This document shows, piece after piece, positions 22,201 to 32,115 of a stretch of 64,000 nt of DNA. Below the pieces are notes generated by a model. That model made no database searches. It had not been told where the DNA came from and saw nothing but the letters and a program-made list of their open reading frames with translations. The position numbers and the translations under genes are program-made. Source of the DNA: Budorcas taxicolor (taxonomy: Eukaryota > Chordata > Mammalia > Artiodactyla > Bovidae); NCBI RefSeq assembly GCF_023091745.1, contig NC_068926.1, positions 44,788,001-44,852,000 on the forward strand. The letters run 5' to 3'. Position 1 is the stretch's first letter. Every line of letters starts with the position of its first letter.

Positions 22201-25114
22201 GTCAGGCAGCCGGCCCCGGCCACTGCATTGCTCCTGCAGCCCACGAAAAGGCTGACCCTTCACATGTCGGGCAAGATCACCCTCTGCTCAAGCTCAGCTT
22301 CTTCCCAAAGAGTGTCTGAAAAATGCAGACAAGTTCAGGGGAAGATCTGCAGTTTCTGTGGCCTGGGACAGAGGCAGGCAGATCCTGGGCAAGGATCTGG
22401 CCTCCCCAGGCCTCAGCTGCTTCTCTACTAAGTGGGTGTGTGAGGACAGGGAAGTCCTCAAGACAGGCACTCAGCAGCTGCTATTGTCAAAACTGCTCCC
22501 ACAAAGCTCATCTCCCCCACGACAGGAGACAGTGATGGTACAGAGATGCCAGGCCTGACTGAGGCTAGGCCCAGAGCTCCTCCCACCCGACAAGTAGCAA
22601 AACCGGTGCTGCCCTGGGCTGGTGGACACCAGGTGGGCTGAGGGGCCATGCGGTGGCTTTGCTTTCACTGGCTGCCAGGGTCCCCCTTGGAGGCTGCACA
22701 CCTCACAGCAAGCTGTGGGACCTTGTGGAGTGGGGGCAGGGGGAGCAGCCTAACTCATCCTAGGCAGGTTCCAAGCTCGGCACCACACCTCCAGCCTATG
22801 ACTGCAGGCAAAGCCCCATCCACCCACCACGGGCCTCAATTTCCCCATCTGAAGAGCAAAAGGCAGCCTGGAGGAGGTGCTCTGTCCTGGAGACTTGGAC
22901 GTTTTCCATGCTGAAGGCTTCTCTGGCTGCTGGCTCTCCTCACAGCACCCAATCATCCGTGTATTCTCAGCTCTCACTCCTCCTGTCTGAGGGTTGGGCT
23001 GGGCACGTGGCCCCCCCAGGTTAACTGACAGCATGGGCTTCTGTCCATGGGTTGCGGGGGCTACATCTCAACTCCCCACACGCCTGGCCTTGAGCACCAA
23101 GCTAGCACAGACCACGAGCTCTCTGCCCCGAGGGGGGACTAAACCAGACTCGCAGACGGATCACCACCACTGACCCTCCATAATGTGGCCCAGGAAAGGG
23201 GTGTCTTGGCACCGTTCACTGACTCCCCACCCCCATGGGGCCATGTCCAGGCCTGAACCCACCCCTCAGTGGGCATAAGGCTCACATCCTAAGCTGGGAA
23301 GGGTTCCATTATTTTGGGGGAAAACACAGAGCGAGCCCCTGGATGGCCCCAAAGGCTGGGAGCAGCGGGGCCGGGCCAAGACCAGCTGCCCACACACCAC
23401 TATCCACCTGCCGCCGTGTCGGAGGTGGGAGCACAGTTTCTCAAGCACGACTCTACGTGGTGCAGGTCACGTACGGCTTGAGGTGTACATTTTGTGGATT
23501 ATAAAAGCTACACGTATTGATCAAAACGTAAGAAACAGAGAATTAGAGAAGGGAAGTTGCCTGTGAGCACAGCTATAATTTGGGGCGTTTTCCTTTCCAT
23601 CTCTGTTCCCGGGCACACATGCCCCAGACATGTACAGATGCGGCAGATAACCTTTTCCTTGTGCAAAAAGGAGAGGCGCAAGACTACAAGTATGGTTATA
23701 GCTGTGTAACATGCTCTACAAAGACCAGGAGCTGGGGACAGTAGTTACTGAAGGAGACTGAGTCTGGTGCTACTTTTTTTCAAAATATACCTTTTCATAA
23801 AAATTGACTCGATCCAGGTAAAAGTGTTTTGCTGTCTGAAAAGCAAATGAACCAAGAAATCATATGGATGCCAAGCGAGAAGAGTGGTTCTACTGTCAAA
23901 TGCTCTCTCCAGACCCAGAGAACACGAAGGAACATGGAGGGCAAGGGCTGGCTGCCCTGAGGGAAAGCCCTGGGAAAAAGATGCCCTGTGCCGCCCCAAC
24001 CACAGGGCCCCTATCCCATGGCAACCTGCTCACTGTCCCCACATGGATAAACGGAAAACTGGAAAGCCAACAGGGGACAAGGCCTTAGGTGTGCGACCCC
24101 GTGCCCAGATCATGACCTCTGCACACGCTCAGCTCAGACACTGGATTCCAATGGAGATAACCCTACCCCCAGGATTGTGTACATGTCCTGAGCCAGACAG
24201 ACTTGGGGCCCCTCCTCAGTTGACAACACCCCCGCCACATCATGGAGCGCCTGCCGGGTCCACAGCACTTAACAGAGGTGGCCAGTGATCTTCCCAGCTG
24301 CCCTGAGGCAGGCACCTGTGTCACCCTTCCTCTGGAGCAGACACAGGGACACCGGGCAGAGGGTGAGCGGGCCTGAGACCTGCCCAGGACACAGGGTGGA
24401 GGAGGCCTTCCCAGGACCCAGAGGGAGAGGGAGCCTGGAGGGGACTTGGGGTGGGGCGTGCCTCCTCAGGACAAAGGCAAGGAGGCCCTGAGGGACACTG
24501 GCACTCTGCACAGGGCCCCACACCTGACATTAGGTTATGCTCCCAGGGTGGCAGCTTGCATCCACATGGAGGCCAAAACAGACTCGTGAGGGCGTGGCAG
24601 AACCCTGAGTCTGGGCACACTGAGGTCCTGACACGGCAGGCGACAGGCCTCAGTGTCCCCATTTGTGCCGTGGGGACACGCAGGTTCAGAACAGCACCTA
24701 CTCGTTCGCTGCGTGCTGTCACTCAGCCTCATTATGAATTATCTGAACTCTGGGGGAAAACCACTACACTTTAGCAAGAAAGGAGGCCAAACAAGCGGGC
24801 TGATCTAGAAGTTTTGACTTGTCCAGAAGCCCCGTACTTTCCAAGACAGGCAGACCCCTCCCTGGCTCAGAAAGGCAGAGAAAGGTGTGTAGAGGGGCCC
24901 TGCGTGATGCGGCTGCGTGAATGCCAAGCAAAAAGGAGCTCGTTCTCTGGCTGGGGCTGGTCTGAGTCCACAGAAGTCCCCTCGCACTGCGTCCCGAGGC
25001 AGGAGGGTACAGCCAGAGCCACTGCAGGCAGTGTGTGGGGCGCTGAGTGACCTGAGGCGCAGCCTCCCTGAACCTCCGTTTCTCCTCTCACTGGTTCACT
25101 CCAGGAACATGGGG

Positions 25115-25500
25115 CACTAGGACCCTCAGGGGAAACACACAGACTCGGTGCCTGCTCTCTTCCAGCTACAAGTTCTGGAGCATCAAAACAGCAGACAGCT
25201 TCAGAGAGATGTGGGAACTGGCGGCAAAGAGAGTGTGTGAAATAACAAGGGGAGATGCACAGCTGGGGGGAAGGGATGCTGCTTCAGGCCATGCCCAGAG
25301 ACAGCCTCTCTGAGTGTCATTTGCGCTGAGACATGAAGGCGCCGAACAGCCCAGAAAGAGGGAACAGCAAGTTCAGAGGCCCTGAGGCAGAACCTGCAAG
25401 GGGCTGATACGCTGGTGTGAGAGGATGTCAGGTGGCAGAGGCCAGCTGATGGGGTGCAGGGCCCTGGAGGACACAGTAAGCATTTTTGTCTTTACCCCAC
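25115..25500 (+). repeat. Old interspersed repeat relic, same family as 28540-28870
   Basis: The phrases cctctctgagtgtcatttgc, gctgagacatgaagg, agagggaacagcaagttcag and aggccctgaggcagaacctg occur in the order of a common old mammalian repeat. It lies in intron 1 of FBRSL1. Confidence 0.5.
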
Positions 25501-26724
25501 CTGACAGGGCGGTTACGCATCTGGAAGGTGGTTGGTGTATCCACTCTCAGAGGCCGCAGGGCAGGACCTGGCTTGAAAGCTCAGCCCGGGGCCTCCCCTC
25601 CCCAGGATAGAGCCTAGGCCTGCGACACCACACCCTGACAGAGGGTGTTAGCTGAGGACCCCTTAGGCCCAGGAGCCATCCCAGGCTTCCCAGATAAGCA
25701 CAACAGAGGATCTGGGGCAGTGTTAACCCAGGCTCTGACACAGGTGCATCCATGTGTCCAGACAAAAAGTGGCAAACCTGTGCCTGGGCCACCTGTCCCT
25801 GGCTGCCAGCACCTGACCCTGAGGCTCTCTACAGAGGCGGGCTACTCCTGGAAAAGGGACCTGCAGTGTCGGGACTTCCCCTCCCCCAAAGCTTAGTTTC
25901 TGAGACTGGGGAGTCCTAGGCCACTGGCCCGAACTCCTCAGAAAAGGGGAGCTGTTAACTAAGCATTTCCTGGGACCCCAAACCCCACAGACGCTGGTCC
26001 CCCAAAATAAGTGCTGTCTAGGGCCCCTGGAGGGTGAAGGGGCTGGCTAGCTGACTGGGGCTCACAGGACTCCCAGGCCAGGCGGCATTCCTACCCAGGC
26101 CAGTTCTAGGAGACAAGAACTCCCGACCAGTCTACTTGCCAGCTCTGACAGCATTCATTTCCTTCTCCACTCACTTGGTTTCAGGCGAGAAGGGACGTTA
26201 TTTGCTCAACAAATATTGTCCACGATAACTCAACCAGACAAGCAATATTTTCTGCCATCCTAATAACCACGCAGCACACAGCGGTGGCAGAGAGAGGGGG
26301 CTAAAATATGACCCTCCCTCTCCCCATGTGAACAGAAACCTCGAGGAGAGGGAGGAGGAGAACAGGAAGAACCCTCAAGTATCCATTTTATCACGGCCTC
26401 CACGCAAGTTCAGCAGTGCTCACCTCCCTAGCACATCCTGAACCAAATCAAGTGATATTTTGGCAACATAAACACAATTGGAAAAAGACTGAGTAGCCAG
26501 GCAGCCCCCAGTGTGGACAGTATAATTTAGAGATTTTTCTCCCCAGCTCCTTAAAACACCAACAGGCCCGCACCCCCCGCGGGGGGGCCGGGTCCTCCCG
26601 GAGCAACCCTCTAGGCGCGTGGGGCCCACACAGCGCTGGAAGCCCTAAGGGGGTGGGTGTGCCCATGCTCCAGGGGCTTCTCTTTCGCGACTCCGCGGCA
26701 ACATGCTCGCGGGGGCCCACCTAC

Positions 26725-27003
26725 CTCCAAGGCCTCCAGCGTGCTGAAGCTGGCAATGGCGAAGCCGTCGATGACCTCTTCCTCCTGCGAGCTGGACTCG
26801 CGGCGGCGGCGGCGCGGGGGGCGCGCGGCGGCGGCGCGGGGCGGGGGCGCGCGGGGCAGGCCCGTGTTCTCCTTGCCGGGCCCGGGCTCAGGCTCATCCC
26901 CCGACGACGCGCTCTGCTCGCGGGCGTCGCGGGCCGCCTCCCGGCGCCGGCCACGGTCCCGCTGCGCGCGCGAGCGCCGGCTCTGGCGGACCTTGGCCTC
27001 CAT
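26725..27003 (-). CDS. FBRSL1: FBRSL1 coding exon 1 (N-terminus, AUTS2 family)
   Basis: This is the first coding exon, 93 codons, starting at the ATG whose complement lies at 27001-27003. The start has G at -3 and G at +4, a strong Kozak context. The exon ends on a complete codon (residues LEALE) before a GTAGG donor at 26724. The product begins MEAKVRQSRRSRAQRDRGRR, a basic stretch that could act as a nuclear localisation signal. An acidic, serine-rich piece follows (about residues 31-45), then a second basic cluster (RPPRRRRRES, about 61-70) and the conserved block SSQEEEVIDGFAIASFSTLE (71-90). AUTS2 has the same order of parts: basic, acidic/Ser, basic, then an IDGFA block. FBRSL1 is recognised from its MEAK start and this block. 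AUTS2-family proteins are nuclear factors linked to noncanonical Polycomb PRC1 and transcriptional regulation. The exon sits inside a CpG island, as expected for a first exon. Confidence 0.93.
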
Positions 27004-27226
27004 GGCGCGCGGTGACCTTGCGGCCGCGCCGTCGGGCTCCCGCTCCGCTGCCGCTGCGCTACTCGGCCCCGCCGGGCTTGTTGCGGTCCGCGCGGACTCG
27101 AGCCCTGGGCGGCGGCGGGCGGCGGGTCGGGCCGGACATGCCGCGCGGGTAGCCTCAGCCCCGGGCCCTGCGCGGCCTGGGCGCCCCGGCGCGGGACGCC
27201 GCGCGCATTAGCGGGGCGGCCGGCGC

Positions 27227-27265
27227 TCAGCGGCCGTAGGCCGCGGCCCCGAGGGCACGCCCCAT
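27227..27265 (-). other. Possible upstream ORF of 12 codons in the FBRSL1 leader
   Basis: A minus-strand ATG at 27265-27263 opens a short frame (MGRALGAAAYGR) that stops at 27229-27227, well before the main ATG at 27003. It matters only if transcription starts to the right of 27265, which cannot be determined here. Confidence 0.3.
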
Positions 27266-27699
27266 GCGCAACTGGCGGCGGGCGAAGGCTGGGCTGAGGC
27301 CCGACAGGCGCGCAGGCGGGCGGGGCGCTGACCGGGGCTGAGGCGCCGGGGCTCGTGAGGCGGCGGTGGCAGCGGCGCCCCGAGCGGATAACAACTGACG
27401 TACTTCCGCCAGGCAGCCGGCGCTAGAGGAAGTGGGAGCTTCAGCGGAGCCGATGCGAGCCCCGCCCCGCCCCGCCCCGCCCCGGGCCCGCCCCTCTTGG
27501 CCCAGCCAGGCCGCGCTCTGCCCCTTCAGCCAGGCCCTACCGCCCCGCCTCCGGCCCCGCCCCACCAAGCCGCGCTCCGCCCCACAGGCCCGCCCCGCCC
27601 TTACCCCGCCCCTTGGGGGAGGGAGCTGGGAGGCCGCGCCCCTTCCCGCCCCTCCGCAAGCACCTGGGCTGGCGTCCCTGCACGTGGGAGGTGTGGGGA

Positions 27700-28539
27700 G
27701 CTGAAGTGCTACCCTGGCTCTCTGTTTGCCTGTTTGGGGAGGGGCAGGGGGTGCATCACTGCGCCTCCCCAGCCGCGGCCTCATTCCGATAGAATCTATC
27801 AATGGGAGCTCATAAGCGGAAAAGTGGGGGCCTCTCCAGCCAAGCGAGACGTATGCGCGGAGGGGCACGCTCACCATCACCGCCCTCCCCCGCCCCCGCA
27901 GCTGGGGGAGGGTGAACAGAGTTGGGGAGTCCAGGTTCCCACCCGCGATGGGAGGCCCAAGGGTGGGTAGTCCTCGACGCCCTTCAGATACAGGGGCGGG
28001 TAAGGGATTTACTCGGTTCGCAGAGGGGGACAGACCACCTCAGCCCAGAGAGGGGGCATGTTAAAGATGAGGGTTTTTCATTTCCGCACTATCCTGCACC
28101 CCAGTCTAGGACTTCTTCACGTGTTTCCTGCTTCTCGTTAAGGGTCTTCCTGCAGGCTGGTCTTGTCCTTCCATGGCTTCCTTTGCTCTCCACCACCCCG
28201 TGCCCAGGCACCGGACCTCTGGGCTCTATTATGGGGAGGGAGAAGTTCTACACGAAGTGCATTCCCTCTATCTTTTCCTGGGTCAAGTTCCTCACCTCAC
28301 CCCTCTGGGTGGGAGGCCCTGGGGGATGCCTCGTTTGCATAGAGACAGCAATTTGGGCTTCGGGGGCTGCTCCCCTTCCAGGGCAGCATGGTGGCAGGAG
28401 CGGATGAGAGGGGGCAGCTGGAGAGTTGAAAGATAAAAGGAGGAACTTCCTCTTTCACCCATGGGAAACTGCGGTTAAGGACCCACTGCGGGTGGGGAGG
28501 GACCGCTGTCTTCCTCAAATCTTAATATCATTAATTCAC
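27700..28539. other. Upstream flank of the FBRSL1 CpG island
   Basis: GC content falls steadily. No exon of a divergent gene was recognised, although a noncoding divergent transcript from the island would be unsurprising. No repeats were recognised. Confidence 0.45.
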
Positions 28540-28870
28540 AACATTTATTTACTAAATGCCCTGCAACTGGCACTGTTTGTGTTGCTCTAGTGGATGAGAC
28601 AAAGGGCCCTTTTAGAAATGAGTGAGAACCTGAACACAGAGCCAAGTGAAATAATGTTGAAGGGTAACCTGAAGATGACTGAAGAAGGAGTTGTCATAGG
28701 AAGTGGGCATGGGGTGGTCCCGGAAGCCTCTCAGAGGAGTGGTAATTTGAGCTGAGACCTGCCAGATGAGAAGCCAGTGAGCCAGGGGCCCCTGTGTGAG
28801 CAGGGCAGGGAGGTGTGTGGTCTGCGTTGTCACAGGCTGTTGACAGGGTTGTCCCTGGGGACAGTGGGGA
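28540..28870 (+). repeat. Old interspersed repeat relic
   Basis: It opens with an aacatttatttactaaatgc block and a ctggcactgtttgtgttgct block. It continues with gcctctcagaggagtggtaa and tttgagctgagacctgccag. The same order of blocks is seen in the copy at 25115-25500. Confidence 0.55.
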
Positions 28871-29759
28871 AGGCAGTACTCCAAACATCCTGATACAGGG
28901 GGTGGGGAGCCTAAGCCCCTAAAGCTGCCAACCTCCAGTTCACCCAGGCCTACTCTGTCCAGCTCTCTCTGCTCTTGGCCCTCCTTCCACCCTCTCCTAG
29001 GCTCCTTGGGGGTGGGAGCAAAGTTCCCCTCTCCCTTTCCCATTGCAGATTTTGTTATCACTCTGACTTCCCCAGCATCATCCCTTTGGTTTTTAAGAGC
29101 CTTGTTAGAAAGATGGAAAGCTTCCTTGGCATTCCTCCTACTCTAATTCTCCTCTGAGGATGGAAGGCCTGAAAATTTGTGTTTGCAGGGGCAGGAGGTG
29201 GGGGTGGTCCCAGGGGTAATACTTAAGGATTTCGTTTGGGAAACAGGCCCTTGAGCCTGCCTGCCCATACCGAGTGGGGCTTCCAGGCCCCACACTTGCT
29301 CCAGAGGCCTGGAGTCCTCAGAGACCTGCAGCCTGGGCTGCTGAGCTGATCTTGTGGACTGCAGGGGCTTCCTTTCTTGTCACCCCCTTCCTACCCTCTA
29401 GCACAATGCTTGGGAAGGCCCAGGTTTTGGTGTTGAGGTTTTCAAGTGTAGGAATGACTGTTCATCTCCCCTTGAAGACACTTGGATGTGTTCAGGGTGA
29501 AGGATGGGATCACTGTAGACTCCCTGTGGGGACTCCTCTCTGGGTTTCTTAACTCTCCTGGGGAGAAGCCCCCCAAGGATTTTCCCTCCTTCGATTCATT
29601 TCCAGGTGGCTGGCCAGTGCCTTAGGGACCAGCCACCATCTCCTCAGGATCCTGGGCACAGGAAACCTCCCTTCAGGGGAGAGGCAGAGTGGGGTGGGAG
29701 GAGGCCGAAGCCTGCTTGCCTGCCTTGTGCTCATCTCCCCTGCCACCACCTATGCACAT
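28871..29759. other. Unassigned noncoding stretch
   Basis: No gene or repeat was recognised. It ends at a Bov-tA insertion. Confidence 0.4.
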
Positions 29760-29925
29760 CATAGGGGCTCAAACGGTAAAGAACCTGCCTGCAATGTGGA
29801 AGACCTGGGTTCAGTCCCTGAGTTGGGAAGATCCCCTGGAGAAGGGCATGGCGACCCACTCCAGTATTCTTACCAGGAGAATTCCATGGACAGAGGAGCC
29901 TGGCAGGCTAGAGTCCATGGGGTGC
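29760..29925 (+). mobile_element. Bov-tA SINE
   Basis: This is a sense copy with its blocks in order: ggctcaaacggtaaagaacc, tgcctgcaatgtggaagacc, gttgggaagatcccctggag, cccactccagtattcttacc and ccatggacagaggagcctgg. The 3' BovB-derived tail is cut short. Confidence 0.9.
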
Positions 29926-30124
29926 CTCTCCCTGGGCTCTAAACCTGCTCCTCAGGGTTTCCAGGAGCCTGCAGAGCTAAGCGCTGACACCTCCACTCCC
30001 TGCTGGTATAAGGGGTGGCAGGACTGCTGTTCTGCTTACTTTCCATGTGTTCTTGCACACACATTTGCTCTCTTCTTCCTGGAGGGGGATGGGGGGGTCT
30101 TTGGAGTGCAGACACCAACAGTGG

Positions 30125-30300
30125 CTAAGGGATAGCTTCAAGACCATGCTAGTGGTATTTTCTAGATCTATGCCGTCCAGCCCAGAAACCACCAGCTTGA
30201 GATGTGGCTCATGCAACTAGAAAACTCAACTGTGCATTTTATTTATTAACTTCAATCTGAAATGAAATAACCCCTGTGACTGGTGGCCACCACGCTGGCC
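30125..30300. mobile_element. DNA transposon relic, probably hAT type
   Basis: The sequence contains a ctatgccgtccag end, an AT-rich centre (cattttatttattaacttca) and ctggtggccaccacgctgg near the other end. This gives the inverted arrangement of a common hAT nonautonomous element. The family name is uncertain. Confidence 0.45.
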
Positions 30301-30463
30301 AGAGCAGTTCAAGAGCCTAGGCTCTAACCTCAGCTCCTCTCTTCAGACTGTGAGCGGATGGTCTGACTTCTCCGCCTCAGCTGTCCCTTCCATAAACCTG
30401 GAGTGGGGTGGGGCGGGGTGGTGATGACATGCTTCCTGTGGTGGGTGGTCTGAACATTCACCT

Positions 30464-30597
30464 AGAATCACTCAGGGGCCGGGGGTTTTGTTAACATACC
30501 AGAGACTCTTCTGTTCCTGGTCCTACTTTGGGTTTGAGATTTGCATTTCCAGCAAGCTGGGGCTGCGAGTCTGGAGACCACAGGTTGTGAAACCCTC
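30464..30597 (+). mobile_element. MER5A-like hAT-Charlie relic
   Basis: The segment runs agaatcactcaggggc, ttttgttaacataccagaga, tttgagatttgcatttccag and ctggagaccacaggttgtga. This matches the order of a MER5-type element from memory. Confidence 0.6.
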
Positions 30598-31993
30598 TTG
30601 TTTGCGTGTAGACACCAGTGTCCCAGAGAATGGACGTCTTCACCCCTTGCTCCGTCTCTCCAGAGAGGTACTCGCCTTCTGGACCTGGATCCCAATGAAC
30701 TAGGTTTCCTCCTTCCTCTCTGCCTTCCCACTAGCCCCCTTGGGGCCCTTGGGGCTCAGTTGCAGCCAGCCCAGGTCTTTCCTTCCATCTCATCCCATCC
30801 TAAGGACTCATCCTTCCTCCAGTACAATAGGGGAAATGGGTCCTTCCCACAGGCTAGACACTGCCAAAGAGAAGCTTTGCCCCACCCCCAGCCTGCTGGC
30901 CCAGTGCAGTATGATTTCAATCCCAGCCTTCACCAGATCCCACCCCCAGAGCCAAGTCCTCACCTGGTCACCACACGCAGCAGAGAGTCCTCCCCAGAAG
31001 AATTCTGAGAGGCAGTGATGAAAATTATCTGCTTCCAGGGTGGCCTGGAGCTCAACCCCATCAGTCTTTGCTGTTTGGCTTTGCTTTAGAGTCACTGCTC
31101 TTCTGTCAGACTCTGAGCAATGTTAATTGACATGGAATTGTATTCAAAATTCAATTTGCCCTCACAGATCCATTCAGGCCCTATAAATCATCAGAGTCAG
31201 CTGCTCCTTTGGGGTTCAAGCACACTTTCTGTTTGTCGGGTGACAGCCAGAAAATGACTTCTGGCTCACAGGCCAGCCCCTAGTGCAACGTCTGTGAACA
31301 GCTGTTTGCTCCACCATGGTGAGAAATGTTGGTTTCAGCCTTTTCAGTATCCATGCAACCTCTTTTTGGCAGCAGCGCTTCAATGTACTTTGGACACTTA
31401 GCCTATTTCGATGGATGCGGTCTGGGAGGGGCAGACAGCTCACTGCAAGCTTCTCCCTCTCCTAACCAAAGAAGAGGCAGGTGTCCTAGTTTCTGCAACA
31501 ATGCTGTGTGACAAACAGCCCTAGAATGTCTGTGACTTAGAACATAAACTATTTCTTTTCTGCTGATAAGGCTGCAGTTTCCTGGAGGGGCTCTGCTTCA
31601 GACTGTGGGTCAGGTTCAGGTCTGTGCTAAGGGTCTCTCTCTGGGCCCCAGCCTGCAAGAGGTGAGCTACTTGAGGCATTTTCTTTGCAAAACTCACAGG
31701 GCCAAGCCATATTTCAAGGCACAATGGATGGAAGTCTGTGTTTTAAGCCTATTGTGTCTGCTTGCATCCTGTCCAAAGCATGTCACCTGGCCAAGACTCT
31801 CAACCATGGGGAAGGAAGTTGATACCTTCCAGTCCATTGTGGGGAAGGCGGAAGGGTTGCATTGTAGTCACATGGCAGGGGGGTGGGTGTGGAGTCTTGC
31901 TACAGAGAGGAGGTAAAGATTTGGGGACTATATTCCCATTTGTCACAATAGAGGGCCCACATACCAATTCAGTGTCCTGTGCTGAAATTAGAA
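30598..31993. other. Unassigned noncoding stretch
   Basis: No gene was recognised. Part of it (about 31485-31640: ctagtttctgcaacaatgct, then ctgtgacttagaacataaac) resembles a diverged old repeat also suggested at 45261-45500 and 47075-47370, but I cannot assign it. Confidence 0.35.
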
Positions 31994-32115
31994 TCTTTTT
32001 TTTTTTTGGCCATGCTGCTCAGCTTGTGTGATCTTGGTTCCCCCACCAGGGATCAAACCTGTGCCCCCTGCAGTGGAAGTGTGGATTCCTAAGCATTGGA
32101 CTTCCAGGAGATTCT
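31994..32115 (-). mobile_element. CHR-type tRNA-derived SINE
   Basis: It is antisense: a T-tract (about 31996-32007), then ttggccatgctgctcagc, ccaccagggatcaaacctgt, gccccctgcagtggaagtgt and cattggacttccaggag. This is the cetartiodactyl CHR layout read backwards. Confidence 0.85.

Larger units (their letters stand above)
11401..26724 (-). other. FBRSL1: FBRSL1 intron 1
   Basis: This is 15.3 kb of GC-rich intronic DNA with no recognisable coding exon on either strand. It contains a few old repeat relics (about 12120-12200, 19135-19265, 25115-25500), and I noticed no ruminant SINE or BovB insertion, in clear contrast to the region upstream of the gene. Long first introns are typical of the AUTS2 family and often hold enhancers, but no individual element can be named from the sequence. 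Confidence 0.75.
26560..27700 (-). promoter_or_regulatory. FBRSL1: CpG island promoter and 5' UTR of FBRSL1
   Basis: This dense CpG, very GC-rich block spans coding exon 1 and about 700 bp upstream of it. Tandem GC boxes (ccgcc repeats, SP1/KLF type) lie at about 27463-27486 and again at about 27555-27620. A CRE-like half site followed at once by an ETS site (tgacgtacttccg) lies at 27396-27408, and a second ETS-like gaggaagtg at about 27426. No TATA box was seen, as is usual for CpG-island promoters with dispersed starts. The transcription start cannot be placed from sequence, but it probably lies between about 27100 and 27450. Confidence 0.8.

Noticed and set aside
20860..22319. Long overlapping open frames on both strands (272, 263 and 242 codons)
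   Set aside because: They lie in a GC-rich intron, overlap on opposite strands, and show no domain, splice logic or repeat structure. They are judged to be chance.
26657..27211. Plus-strand open frame of 184 codons opposite FBRSL1 exon 1
   Set aside because: It is the antisense shadow of a GC-rich coding exon, with no recognisable product.
27227..27880. Minus-strand open frame of 217 codons upstream of FBRSL1
   Set aside because: It lies in the GC-rich promoter, where stops are rare, and is full of Arg/Ala/Gly/Pro without any domain. Only its last 12 codons are kept as a possible upstream ORF.
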